Origin: Streptomyces sp. CMB-StM0423
Lineage (GTDB): Bacteria > Actinomycetota > Actinomycetes > Streptomycetales > Streptomycetaceae
Direction: 5' to 3'
NCBI RefSeq assembly: GCF_002847285.1
Contig: NZ_CP025407.1
Location: 7,195,001 to 7,259,000 of the forward strand
DNA: 64,000 nucleotides
Both the position numbers and the translations under genes were made by a program. Below are positions 16,428 to 25,023 of the stretch, one piece after another (position 1 is the first letter of the stretch; every line of letters begins with the position of its first letter). The notes below the pieces were generated by a model. That model saw nothing but the letters and a program-made list of their open reading frames with translations. It had not been told where the DNA came from and did no database searches.

Positions 16428-17219
16428 TCAGTGCAGCACCCGCAGCGCCGCCGGCAGGACCCGCGCCGTCAGCGGCAGCCCGGGCGCGGGGATGCCGTCG
16501 GCGGCGTACGGCATCGGCCGGTCCGCCTCGACGCGCACGCTCCGCCCGCGCAGCATCTCGCCGCGCGTCCGCGTGGGCCGTCCGGGGCCGCCGCCGAGGA
16601 CGGCGACCTCCAGCGCGCCGTCGTCGAGCCGGACGCCGGGGCCGGAATCGGGCGCGGCCGGGGCGCCGGGGCAGGGGGCGTTGGCGAGGACGGCGGTGTG
16701 GCCGCGCATCTCGTACGGCGTGCCGTCCACGGTGATCCGGAAGAGCGCCGACCGCCGCGACGCCAGCGCCCGGCCCGGTGCCGTACGGGCCGCGCCCGCG
16801 CCGATCCACACCGCGCCGAGCGCGAAGGACGGCGCCTCGCCGTCGACCCGCAGCACGTCCACCGGCCGGGGCTCGCCGTGCAGCAGCAGCTCCGCCAGCT
16901 CCTCCGAAGCCCGCGGCAGCCCCAGCGCCCGCGCGACCGCGTTGCGCCCGACCGCCCCGGGCACCAGCCCGCACACCGCGTCGGTCTCCGCGAGCGACCC
17001 GGCCACGGTCCCGGCCATCCCGTCGCCGCCGACCGCGAGCACCGTACGCCCCGCGCCCGCGGCGCGTTCGGCCAGCTCGGCGGCGTGCCCGAACCCCCGG
17101 CTGTACTCCGCCTCGACCTGCGCCCCGGCCCCCCGCAGCGCCCGGGCCAGCGGAATGAGCGCGGCCGCCCCGGCGGCCCGGCCGGCGGCGGGATTGACGA
17201 TGGCGGTGAAGCGGCGCAT
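16428..17219 (-). CDS. Diacylglycerol-kinase-family protein with altered nucleotide loop
   Basis: A 263-residue protein from ATG 17219 (MRRFTAIVNPAAGRAAG). NPAAGR, AVGGDGMAGTV and LVPGAVGRNAVARALGLP correspond to the DAGK catalytic-domain motifs. The second motif normally reads GGDGT-NE and the third P-x-G-T-G-N-D-x-A-R, so the conserved Thr and the GTGND loop are changed. The C-terminal half matches the beta-rich lipid kinase fold. It may phosphorylate a lipid such as diacylglycerol or a sphingoid-like base, but reduced or altered activity is possible. It lies 123 bp downstream of the alkyl-DHAP-synthase-like gene, same strand. Confidence 0.82.
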   Translation of the reverse strand: MRRFTAIVNPAAGRAAGAAALIPLARALRGAGAQVEAEYSRGFGHAAELAERAAGAGRTVLAVGGDGMAGTVAGSLAETDAVCGLVPGAVGRNAVARALGLPRASEELAELLLHGEPRPVDVLRVDGEAPSFALGAVWIGAGAARTAPGRALASRRSALFRITVDGTPYEMRGHTAVLANAPCPGAPAAPDSGPGVRLDDGALEVAVLGGGPGRPTRTRGEMLRGRSVRVEADRPMPYAADGIPAPGLPLTARVLPAALRVLH

Positions 17220-17342
17220 GGCGGGCTCCGGTTCGGTGGTGCGTACGGCGGTCAGGAGGTCACCTGCGAGTCGGGGGAGGGCGGCCCGCGCGCCGGCCGG
17301 ACGGCCGTCCCGTACCGAACGGGGCGCGCGCCCGCCGCCCGC

Positions 17343-18950
17343 TCACTCGTCCGCCCTCGGCAGCAGCACCCCCGGGTTGAGGATGCCCGCCGGGTCCAGC
17401 GTCGACTTGACCGCCCGCAGCGCCGCCACGGCCAGCGGGCCGATCTCCCGCGCGTACCACGGGCGGTGGTCCGTGCCCACGCCGTGGTGGTGGGTGATCG
17501 TGCCGCCGCACTCCAGGATCGCGTCGCTCGCCGCCCCCTTGGCGCGCTCCCACGCGCCCAGCGGGTCGCTGCCGCGGGCGCCGACCACCGTGAAGTACAG
17601 CGACGCGCCCGTCTCGTACACGTGCGAGATGTGGCACATCACCAGCGGCGGCGTCCCCGCCGCCGTCAGCGTCTCGGTGAGCGCCCCGCGCACCGCCTCG
17701 TACAGCCGGGGGAGCGCCGGCCAGAAGGCCGCCGTCTCCAGCGTCTCCGCGAACGCCCCGGCGTCCAGCAGCGCGTCGCGCAGGTACGGGGCCCGGTAGC
17801 GGCCCGCGGCCCAGGACTCACCCGGCTCCGCGCCCAGCAACTCCCCGCCCGCCGCCCGGAGCACGACCCGCGCCGCCGCGCGGCGGTCCGCCGCCTCGCC
17901 CGCCGCGCCCTCGTACCCGGTGACGACCAGGCAGCCGCCCGGCGAGGAACCGTCCGGCGCGCCGAGGTCCTCCGGGCGCGCCAGGCCCGCCATCGTCTCG
18001 GTCTCGTCGGACAGCCGCAGCACCGTCGGCAGCGGCCCGTCCTGCGCCAGCGTGCGCAGCGCCGCCGCGCCCGCGTCGAAGGAGCCGAACCGCCAGCCCT
18101 CGTACGCCCGTACCCCGGGCAGCGGCCGCACCCGTACGGTCACCGAGGTGATCACCCCGAACGCGCCCTCGGAACCCAGCACCAACTGCCGCAGATCCGG
18201 CCCCGCGGCGGAGCGCGGCGCGCGGCCCAGCCGCAGCGTGCCCTCCGGCGTCGCCACCGTCAGGCCCACCACCATCTCGTCGAACCGCCCGTAGCCCGCG
18301 GACGCCTGGCCGCTGCCGCGGGTCGCGGCGAAGCCGCCGACGGTCGCCCACTCGAAGGACTGCGGGAAGTGGCCGAGGGTGAACCCCCGCTCGCCGAGGA
18401 GCCGTTCGGCCTCCGGCGCACGCAGGCCCGCGTCGAGTTCCGCGGTGCGCGCGACCTCGTCGAGCGCCGCCAGCCGGTCCAGCCGGCGCAGGTCGAGGGC
18501 GACCACACCGGAGAAGCCGCTTCCGTTCGCGTACGGGGCGAGCCCGCCGGTCACCGACGTGCCGCCGCCGAACGGCACCACCGCCACCCGCCGCTCCGCG
18601 CAGGCCCGCAGCACCGCCAGTACCTGGTCGTGGCCGCCGGGCAGCACCACCGCGTCCGGCGCGTCCGCGACCTCCCCGGCGCGGATGCGCAGCAGGTCGG
18701 GCGTGGACTTGCCGCGGGTGTGCCGCACCCGGCTCGCCGCGTCGGTGCGTACGTGCGCCGCGCCGCCCGCCGCGTGCGCGAGCGCGTCGAGGACGTCCGC
18801 GCCGAGCCGCGGCGGCGGCACGTCGAGGTCGTCGAGGGCCACCGGCGGGGTGTCCGCGGGCCGCACCCCCAGCAGGTCGCGCAGCAGGTCGCGGACGCCG
18901 TCGGGGAGCGGCGCCGCCTGCCCGGGGTCGCCCCACCCGTTCCACAGCAT
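17343..18950 (-). CDS. FAD-linked oxidase, alkyldihydroxyacetonephosphate-synthase-like
   Basis: A 535-residue protein from ATG 18950 (MLWNGWGDPGQ). A TTG two codons earlier is better spaced (6 nt) from GGGAGG and may be the real start. It has a VAO-type FAD domain (VVPFGGGTSVTGG, TVGGFAATRGSGQASAGYG, VLGSEGAFGVIT). AGPS hallmarks are the HHH motif in GTITHHHGVGTDHRPW and HVYETGASLYFT. AGPS exchanges the acyl chain of acyl-DHAP for a fatty alcohol to start ether-lipid synthesis. Divergent TetR and glpD (a source of DHAP) and a downstream lipid-kinase-like gene support a glycerolipid role. Actual ether-lipid synthesis is not shown. Confidence 0.85.
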   Translation of the reverse strand: MLWNGWGDPGQAAPLPDGVRDLLRDLLGVRPADTPPVALDDLDVPPPRLGADVLDALAHAAGGAAHVRTDAASRVRHTRGKSTPDLLRIRAGEVADAPDAVVLPGGHDQVLAVLRACAERRVAVVPFGGGTSVTGGLAPYANGSGFSGVVALDLRRLDRLAALDEVARTAELDAGLRAPEAERLLGERGFTLGHFPQSFEWATVGGFAATRGSGQASAGYGRFDEMVVGLTVATPEGTLRLGRAPRSAAGPDLRQLVLGSEGAFGVITSVTVRVRPLPGVRAYEGWRFGSFDAGAAALRTLAQDGPLPTVLRLSDETETMAGLARPEDLGAPDGSSPGGCLVVTGYEGAAGEAADRRAAARVVLRAAGGELLGAEPGESWAAGRYRAPYLRDALLDAGAFAETLETAAFWPALPRLYEAVRGALTETLTAAGTPPLVMCHISHVYETGASLYFTVVGARGSDPLGAWERAKGAASDAILECGGTITHHHGVGTDHRPWYAREIGPLAVAALRAVKSTLDPAGILNPGVLLPRADE

Positions 18951-19015
18951 GTCCAACGCGAACCTCCCGTACGGGCCCGGCACCCCGGCCGGGGGGTTTC
19001 CTCCGCAGTCATTCT

Positions 19016-19031
19016 CGTTACACTGTGACAG
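19016..19031 (+). promoter_or_regulatory. -10 box and possible TetR self-operator
   Basis: TACACT (19019-19024) lies 7 nt before the GTG start at 19032, implying a leaderless transcript. GTTACACTGTGAC (17-29 of this block) is nearly palindromic and covers the -10 box, so the TetR protein may repress itself and the divergent flavoprotein gene here. No good -35 box is visible. Confidence 0.4.
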
Positions 19032-19631
19032 GTGAAGTCGAAACGTCACAAGCCCTCGCTGGACGACCTCGCGCTCGACGCGCTGCGGGACTGCGTCCTG
19101 GCCGTGGGCGTGCGCCGCACCACGCTCACGGACGTGGCCCGCCGCGCGGGCGTGTCGCGGATGACGCTGTACCGGCGCTGGCCCGACGTGCAGTCCCTGG
19201 TGGGCGATCTCATGACGCGCGAGTGGATCGACGTCGCGCGCGGGGCGCTCCCCGCCGCGGACGGCGCGGCGAACGCGCGCGAGGTCCTGGTGGCGGGGCT
19301 CACGGAGGGCTCGCGCGCGCTGCGCGCGCACCCGTTGTTCCGCAAAATCCTCGACGTCGACCCCGAACTGCTGCTGCCGTACATGCTCGACCGCCGCGGC
19401 GCCAGCCAGGACGTCCTGCTGGACCTGATCGCCGACGACATCCGCAAGGGCCACGCCGACGGCTCCGTACGCGAGGGGCACGCGGTGCGGCAGGCCAGGG
19501 CCGCGCTGCTCGTCGTGCAGTCCTTCACCTTCTCCATGCGCACCATGACCGACGAGGACGACCCCGACCTCTGCACCGGCGCGTTCGAGCACGAGCTGCG
19601 CGGGGTGCTGGAGAGGATGCTCTCGCCATGA
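19032..19631 (+). CDS. TetR-family regulator
   Basis: A 199-residue protein with a leaderless GTG start. The N-terminal helix-turn-helix is VGVRRTTLTDVARRAGVSRMTLYRRWPD (about residues 25-52). The C-terminal ligand domain resembles TetR_C families of lipid-metabolism regulators but I cannot assign a ligand. It overlaps glpD by 4 bp (ATGA) and diverges from the AGPS-like gene, so it most likely controls both. Confidence 0.9.
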   Translation: MKSKRHKPSLDDLALDALRDCVLAVGVRRTTLTDVARRAGVSRMTLYRRWPDVQSLVGDLMTREWIDVARGALPAADGAANAREVLVAGLTEGSRALRAHPLFRKILDVDPELLLPYMLDRRGASQDVLLDLIADDIRKGHADGSVREGHAVRQARAALLVVQSFTFSMRTMTDEDDPDLCTGAFEHELRGVLERMLSP

Positions 19632-21250
19632 CCGCGCCGCCCGCCGGGCAGCCCACCGACCCGAGCGCCGCCGCGAGCGCGGCCGGCGCCCCCCGGAACT
19701 TCTCCCTCAACGCCCGCCGCCGCACCCGCGAGCTGGCCGGACTGGCGGCCGGCGAGCCCGTCGACCTGCTGGTCGTCGGGCTCGGCGCCACCGGCGCCGG
19801 CGTCGCTCTGGACGCCGCCGCGCGCGGGCTCTCCGTCGCCGCGATCGACGCGCACGACCTGGCGTTCGGCACCTCGCGCTGGAGCAGCAAGCTCATCCAC
19901 GGCGGGCTGCGCTACCTCGCCTCGGGCCAGGTCGGCATCGCCCGCGAGTGCGCGGTGGAGCGCGGCGCGCTGCTGGAGCACATCGCGCCGCACCTCGTGC
20001 ACGCCCAGCCGTTCGTCATCCCGCTCACCCCGCTCACCACCCGCGCGCAGGCCGCCGTCGCCTGGGCCGGGCTGCGCTCGGGCGACCTGCTGCGCGCCGC
20101 GGCGCGCACCTCCCGCGCGGCGCTGCCCCCGCCCCGCCGGCTCTCCGCGGTGGAGACCGGGCAGCTCGTGCCGGGGCTGCGGCGGTACGGGCTGCGCGGC
20201 GGGCTGCTGTCCTGGGACGGGCAACTGACCGACGACGCCCGGCTGGTGACCGCCGTCGCGCGGACGGCCGCGGGGTACGGGGCCCGGGTGCTGACCCGGG
20301 TCCGGGCGGTGGAGCTGACCGGCGCCGGCGCGGTGGTCCGCGACGAGACGACGGGGGAGCGACTCCGTATCCGGGCCCGCGCGGTGGTCAACGCGGCCGG
20401 GGTGTGGGCCGGTTCGCTGGTGCCGGGGGTGCGGCTGCGCCCCTCGCGCGGCACGCATCTGGTGCTGCGCGCCGAGGCGCTGGGGATGGGGCGCCAGCCC
20501 GGCGGCGCGGGGGTGCACATCCCGATCCCGGGGGCGACCGGACGGTTCGCGCTGGTGCTGCCGCAGGACGACGGCCGGGTGTACGTGGGGCTGACCGACG
20601 AGCCGGTCGACGGCGAGGTGCCCGACGTCCCGGCGGCGCCGGAGACGGACGTCGGCTTCCTGCTCGACGTGCTGGACTCCGCGCTGGACGTGCCGGTGCG
20701 CCGGTCCGACGTCGTCGGCGCGTTCGCCGGGCTGCGCCCGCTGCTGGAGAGCGACGGCAGCACCGCCGACCTCTCCCGCCGGCACGCGATCCTCACGTCC
20801 CCGGACGGCGTGGTCACGGTCGTCGGCGGCAAGCTGACGACGTACCGGCGGATGGCCGAGGACGCGGTGGACGCGGCGGTGTCCTGCGCGGGACTGACCG
20901 CGGGTCCGTGCCGTACCGCCCGGCTGCCGCTCGTCGGCGCCGCGCCCGCGGCGGAGCTGGCCGGGCTCGACGCACCGCGCCGGCTGGTGCAGCGCTACGG
21001 GACGGAGGCGCCCGCGGTGCAGGCGCTGGCCGCCGCCGAGCCGGCGCTCGCCGCGCCGGTCGTCCCGGGGTACCCGGTCACCGGCGCCGAGCTGGTATGG
21101 GCCGTACGCCACGAGGGCGCGCTCGACGAGGCCGACCTGCTGGACCGGCGCACCCGGCTGGGGCTGGTGGCGGCGGAGCGGGCGGCCGCGGTGGCGGCCG
21201 CCCGCGAGGTGCTGTCCGCGGTGCCCGTGGCGGTCAGGCCAGGGCGTTGA
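19628..21250 (+). CDS. glpD: Glycerol-3-phosphate dehydrogenase (FAD, quinone-linked)
   Basis: A 540-residue protein. It starts at the ATG overlapping the tetR stop. The FAD-binding Rossmann motif is LLVVGLGATGAGVALDAAARG (about 49-69). The family signatures are FGTSRWSSKLIHGGLRYLA and VGAFAGLRPLL, plus VTVVGGKLTTYRRMAEDAVD. The C-terminal DAO_C domain is present. It oxidises sn-glycerol 3-phosphate to dihydroxyacetone phosphate at the membrane. Coupling to tetR, next to an AGPS-like gene that would consume DHAP derivatives, suggests a dedicated copy rather than the general glycerol operon. The last 17 bp overlap the convergent esterase gene. Confidence 0.92.
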   Translation: MTAPPAGQPTDPSAAASAAGAPRNFSLNARRRTRELAGLAAGEPVDLLVVGLGATGAGVALDAAARGLSVAAIDAHDLAFGTSRWSSKLIHGGLRYLASGQVGIARECAVERGALLEHIAPHLVHAQPFVIPLTPLTTRAQAAVAWAGLRSGDLLRAAARTSRAALPPPRRLSAVETGQLVPGLRRYGLRGGLLSWDGQLTDDARLVTAVARTAAGYGARVLTRVRAVELTGAGAVVRDETTGERLRIRARAVVNAAGVWAGSLVPGVRLRPSRGTHLVLRAEALGMGRQPGGAGVHIPIPGATGRFALVLPQDDGRVYVGLTDEPVDGEVPDVPAAPETDVGFLLDVLDSALDVPVRRSDVVGAFAGLRPLLESDGSTADLSRRHAILTSPDGVVTVVGGKLTTYRRMAEDAVDAAVSCAGLTAGPCRTARLPLVGAAPAAELAGLDAPRRLVQRYGTEAPAVQALAAAEPALAAPVVPGYPVTGAELVWAVRHEGALDEADLLDRRTRLGLVAAERAAAVAAAREVLSAVPVAVRPGR

Positions 21251-22055
21251 ACACGGGGTAGTAGCCGCCGGACTGCCCGGCCGCCGTGGGGTGGTACGAG
21301 TCACCGATGGGGAAGGTGACGCTGTGCAGCCATTCGCTGTTCGAGCAGATCTCGTGCCCGGAGAACGCCGGCCGGACGTCGCCGTACGCGAAGCCGTGGT
21401 CGGCCGCGCGCTTGGCGGTGACGTCGCTCAGTGCGTCCGCGGCGCCGTTGATGGCGGCCCTGGAGCGCTCGCTGATGCCGAAGAAGCAGCCGCCGCTCAG
21501 CTTGTACATCCGCGGGTAGCCGAGCACGACCACCTGCGCGTTGGGGGCGCGGGCGGTGATCGCGTCGTAAGCCGCGTCCAGCCGCCCGGGAAGAGTGCCT
21601 TCGATATAGGTGCGCGCCTGGTTGATGCGGTTGATACAGGCCGACTCGCCCTGGAGCACACAGGTGGTCATGGCGTCGGCGAAGCCCGCGTCGTTGCCGC
21701 CGATGCTGATGGAGACGAGGGACGTGCCGGAGTTGAGCGGACCGAGCTGGTTGTTGATGACATCGCCCGTACGGGCGCCGGAACAGGCGGTGAAGGAGAA
21801 GGACGCCGGGGCGTGCGCGTTCTTCCACAGCACCGGGTAGGCGTTGTTGCTGCGTTTGCAGTCGCCGCTCGCCGAGTCGTACGAACCGGCGCCCACGCCG
21901 GAGGCGTAGGAGTCGCCGAGCGCTACGTAGTTTTCGGCGTAGGCGCTCGTGCCGGCCGCGCTCTCGGCGGCCTGCGCGGGCACGCTGCCGAGCAGCGCCA
22001 CTGTGGTGGCGACGAGGAAACCCAGCAGCAGCCGCAAGGGCCGGGTAGTTCTCAT
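21234..22055 (-). CDS. Secreted SGNH/GDSL esterase-lipase
   Basis: A 273-residue protein from ATG 22055 (MRTTRPLRLLLGFLVATT). Signal peptide to about residue 30 (VPAQA-AE). SGNH blocks: block I YVALGDSYASG (nucleophile Ser), block III SISIGGNDAGF, block V GDSYHPTAAGQ (Asp/His). Cysteine pairs (CKR, TACSG, CVLQGESAC, CFFG, EIC) indicate disulfides, as in Streptomyces secreted lipases of the SCO7513/phospholipase A1 group. It hydrolyses ester lipids outside the cell. It converges with glpD, overlapping its 3' end. Confidence 0.92.
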   Translation of the reverse strand: MRTTRPLRLLLGFLVATTVALLGSVPAQAAESAAGTSAYAENYVALGDSYASGVGAGSYDSASGDCKRSNNAYPVLWKNAHAPASFSFTACSGARTGDVINNQLGPLNSGTSLVSISIGGNDAGFADAMTTCVLQGESACINRINQARTYIEGTLPGRLDAAYDAITARAPNAQVVVLGYPRMYKLSGGCFFGISERSRAAINGAADALSDVTAKRAADHGFAYGDVRPAFSGHEICSNSEWLHSVTFPIGDSYHPTAAGQSGGYYPVFNALA

Positions 22056-22179
22056 GGAACCCCCTGGGGGTGAGGTTGTACCGAGTGGTAACCACACCCT
22101 GCCCCCTGAAACCCATGTCCATGCCAAGTCGCAACTGTGCGCCCGCGATGCGCCGTTCAACCCCTGTTACAGGAGTTCA

Positions 22180-23715
22180 TCAGGGCATGAGCTGATAATC
22201 GGGGAAGTTGCCCGGCGGGCGTTCGCCCGCCGGGCCCTCGGTGAACGCGTGCACCAGCAGGTGCCCGCCGACGAACGCGCCGCGCCACGAGGCGCCGAAG
22301 CCGCCGAACAGCTCGGCCCGGTCCCCGCGCGAACGCGGCGCGTTGCGGCCCGTCTTGAACGCCCGTATCTGCGGCGCCACCCGGTCGTAGAACTCCCGGT
22401 CGTCGCAGGAGACGGTGGCGACCAGAGCGCCGTTGGAGGCGTTCATCGCCGCCAGCAGCTCCGCCTCGGTGTCGACCAGCACGATCGAGTCGACCGGGCC
22501 GAACGGCTCCGCGTGGTGCAGCGGCGAGGCCGGCGGCGGGTCCAGCAGCGTCACCGGCGCGGCGTACGCGGAGGTGTCCTGGCCCGGCAGCAGGTGCGCG
22601 TCCGCGAGCCGGCCCCGGTACAGCGGCACCGCGCCCCGGTCCACCGCGTGCGCCACCAGGTCCGCCAGCTCCTTGGCCTTGGCGGCGCTGATCAGCGGCC
22701 CGAAGTCCAGGTCGGGCAGCGGGTCGTCGGGCCGCGCCACCGCCAGCGGGTGCCCGACGCGTACGGAGCCGACCGCCGGCAGGTACGCCGCCAGGAAGTC
22801 GGCGAAGGCGGCGCGCTGGACGACGAACCGGGGGTAGGCGGTGCAGCGCTGCTTGGCGTAGTCGAAGGTGGCGCGCACCTGCGGGGTGAGCGTGGCCCAG
22901 CCCGAGTAGTTCCACACCCCCCAGCAGTTCAGCCCCTCCTGCTCCAGCACGTGCGGCTTGTCCAGGTCGGCCAGCGCGGCGGCCACCCGCCCGCCGGTGT
23001 CGCGCCCGCCGACGAAGGACACGCAGCCCAGCTCCGGCGCCCGTACCAGCGCCTCGGACAGCTCGCTGCCGCTGCCGGAGACCAGCGTCAGCGGCACGCC
23101 GGCGCGCACGGCCAGCGCGCAGGCCAGGGTCAGGCACGCCAGGCCGCCGTCGGTCGGGGTCTTGGCGATGGCCGCGTTGCCGGCCAGGGCGCAGACGAGC
23201 ATGGCGTGCACGAGCACGCTCATCGGGTAGTTCCAGCTCGCGATGTTGCTGACCGGTCCCGGCAGCGGGGTCCGGCCCGCGAGCATGCCGTCGATCTCCT
23301 CGACGTACCAGCGCACGCCGTCCACGGCGCGGTCCACGTCGGCCGTGGCCTGCCGCCAGGGTTTGCCGATCTCCCAGACGAGGAGCAGCGCGAGCAGGTC
23401 GCGGTGCTCCTCGATGGCGTCCAGGGCCGTCGACACCCGCGCCTTGCGCTCCGCGAGCCGCAGGTGCCGCCAGCTCCGGTGGGCGTCGAGAGCGGTACGT
23501 ACCGCGGCGTGCGCGGTGGCCGCGTCCAGCCGGGGCGGCCCCGCGATCGGCGTGCCGTCCACCGGCGACGTGGCCGGCAGCGGGCGGCCGTCGGCCCTCC
23601 AGACGCCGTTCCAGTGGTTCAGCACGCGCTCGTCGCGGAACGCCTCGGGCGCCGCCGCGAGGCAGCGCGCCCAGGCGTCGGGCCACGCCGTGCCGGGCTT
23701 GAGGGTGAGGGTCAC
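22180..23715 (-). CDS. Aldehyde dehydrogenase family protein
   Basis: A 511-residue protein from GTG 23715, overlapping the carbonic anhydrase stop by 4 bp (GTGA). It has the ALDH fold: SNIASWNYPMSVLVHAML, GNAAIAKTPTDGG, VSFVGGRDTGG. The candidate catalytic Glu is in LEQEGLNCWG (in place of the usual LELGGK-N) and the catalytic Cys in AKQRCTAYPRFVV. The family-typical LELGG and GQxC motifs are therefore modified. The substrate is unknown. Its place at the end of the sucCD-carbonic anhydrase operon facing the oxalate genes suggests a one- or two-carbon aldehyde or an acyl-CoA semialdehyde step (inference). Confidence 0.85.
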   Translation of the reverse strand: MTLTLKPGTAWPDAWARCLAAAPEAFRDERVLNHWNGVWRADGRPLPATSPVDGTPIAGPPRLDAATAHAAVRTALDAHRSWRHLRLAERKARVSTALDAIEEHRDLLALLLVWEIGKPWRQATADVDRAVDGVRWYVEEIDGMLAGRTPLPGPVSNIASWNYPMSVLVHAMLVCALAGNAAIAKTPTDGGLACLTLACALAVRAGVPLTLVSGSGSELSEALVRAPELGCVSFVGGRDTGGRVAAALADLDKPHVLEQEGLNCWGVWNYSGWATLTPQVRATFDYAKQRCTAYPRFVVQRAAFADFLAAYLPAVGSVRVGHPLAVARPDDPLPDLDFGPLISAAKAKELADLVAHAVDRGAVPLYRGRLADAHLLPGQDTSAYAAPVTLLDPPPASPLHHAEPFGPVDSIVLVDTEAELLAAMNASNGALVATVSCDDREFYDRVAPQIRAFKTGRNAPRSRGDRAELFGGFGASWRGAFVGGHLLVHAFTEGPAGERPPGNFPDYQLMP

Positions 23716-24146
23716 GAGGGCGTCTCCGCTCGTCCGGGGCGGATCTCGCGCAGCTCGCCGCCGCGCGTGTAGAGGAAGCCGCGCACCACGTCCCTGTGGG
23801 GCAGCCGGGGACTCGCCGCGAGCCGGTCGAGGCAGCGCACGAGGTCGGCCGCCGGTTCGTCGAGGGCCGCGCAGTCCTCGTGGTGGACGAGCACGATCTC
23901 GCGTGTGCCGCCGCGCAGTTGGCTCAGCCGCAGCGAGTCGAGCGCGTCGGGGGTGACGCACCCGCCCGCGTTGCGGATGACGTGCGCGTCGCCCGGCCGC
24001 AGCGCGAACATGGCCTCCACGCCCAGCCGGGCGTCCATGCAGGCGAGTACGGCGACCTTGCTGGCCGGTGCCCTGGCGGCGGGATCGAGCGGGGCGAGGG
24101 CCGCACCGCCCCGGCGCCGGGCGAGCAGGTCCTCGGTGCCGGTCAT
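23712..24146 (-). CDS. Beta-class carbonic anhydrase
   Basis: A 144-residue protein, a compact beta-CA. Zinc and active-site residues are visible: Cys36-x-Asp38-x-Arg40 (LACMDARL) and His89-x-x-Cys92 (VHHEDC). It also has the conserved VIRNAGG. It interconverts CO2 and bicarbonate. It overlaps sucD (ATGA) and the aldehyde dehydrogenase (GTGA), so it is translationally coupled in the operon. Oxalate breakdown by the divergent operons releases two CO2 per oxalate, which gives this enzyme an obvious job. Confidence 0.92.
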   Translation of the reverse strand: MTGTEDLLARRRGGAALAPLDPAARAPASKVAVLACMDARLGVEAMFALRPGDAHVIRNAGGCVTPDALDSLRLSQLRGGTREIVLVHHEDCAALDEPAADLVRCLDRLAASPRLPHRDVVRGFLYTRGGELREIRPGRAETPS

Positions 24147-25018
24147 CCCAGCGCCTCGCGGGCGAGCCGCGCCGTCTCCGACGGGGTGGTGCCGACCTTC
24201 ACGCCGGCGGCCTCCAGCGCTTCCTGCTTCGCCTGGGCCGTGCCCGAGGAGCCGGAGACGATGGCGCCGGCGTGGCCCATGGTCTTGCCCTCGGGGGCGG
24301 TGAAGCCGGCGACGTAGCCGACGACGGGCTTGGTCACGTGGGCCTTGATGTAGTCCGCGGCCCGCTCCTCGGCGTCGCCGCCGATCTCGCCGATCATCAC
24401 GACGAGTTCGGTGTCCGGGTCGGCCTCGAAGGCGCGCAGGCAGTCGATGTGGGTGGTGCCGACGACCGGGTCGCCGCCGATGCCGACGCAGGTGGAGAAG
24501 CCGATGTCGCGCAGCTCGTACATCAACTGGTACGTGAGGGTGCCGGACTTCGACACCAGGCCGATCCGGCCGGGGCCGGTGATGTCCGCGGGGATGATGC
24601 CCGCGTTGGACAGGCCGGGGGAGATCAGCCCGGGGCAGTTGGGGCCGACGAGCCGTACGCCGGCGGCCTCGGCGCGGGCCCGGAAGGCGACGGTGTCGTG
24701 GACGGGGACGCCCTCGGTGATGACGACGACGAGCCCGAGCCCGGCGTCGACCGCCTCGTCGACGGCGTCCTTGACGTACGGCGGCGGTACGAAGACGACG
24801 GACACGTCCGCGCCCGTGGCGGCGACGGCCTCCTTGACGGTGCCGTGGACCGGGACCTCCCGGTCGCCGAACGCCACGCTGGTGCCCGCCTTGCGCGGGT
24901 TGACGCCGCCGACGACAGCGGTGCCGGACGCCAGCATCCGCCGGGTGTGCCTGCGGCCCTCGGCGCCGGTCATGCCCTGGACGACGACCTTGCTCGCCGC
25001 GGTGAGGAAGACTGCCAT
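24143..25018 (-). CDS. sucD: Succinyl-CoA ligase alpha subunit (SucD paralogue)
   Basis: A 291-residue protein from ATG 25018 (MAVFLTAASKVVVQGMTGAEG). CoA-binding Rossmann domain: VVGGVNPRKAG and VPPPYVKDAVDEA. NCPGLISPG and the active-site His segment KTMGHAGAIVSGSSGTA are diagnostic. With SucC it would couple an acyl-CoA thioester to nucleotide triphosphate formation. As this pair is embedded in a putative oxalate regulon, it is probably an accessory copy, supplying succinyl-CoA as CoA donor or acting on formyl- or oxalyl-CoA; the substrate is not decidable from sequence. Confidence 0.9.
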   Translation of the reverse strand: MAVFLTAASKVVVQGMTGAEGRRHTRRMLASGTAVVGGVNPRKAGTSVAFGDREVPVHGTVKEAVAATGADVSVVFVPPPYVKDAVDEAVDAGLGLVVVITEGVPVHDTVAFRARAEAAGVRLVGPNCPGLISPGLSNAGIIPADITGPGRIGLVSKSGTLTYQLMYELRDIGFSTCVGIGGDPVVGTTHIDCLRAFEADPDTELVVMIGEIGGDAEERAADYIKAHVTKPVVGYVAGFTAPEGKTMGHAGAIVSGSSGTAQAKQEALEAAGVKVGTTPSETARLAREALG

Positions 25019-25023
25019 GCGGA

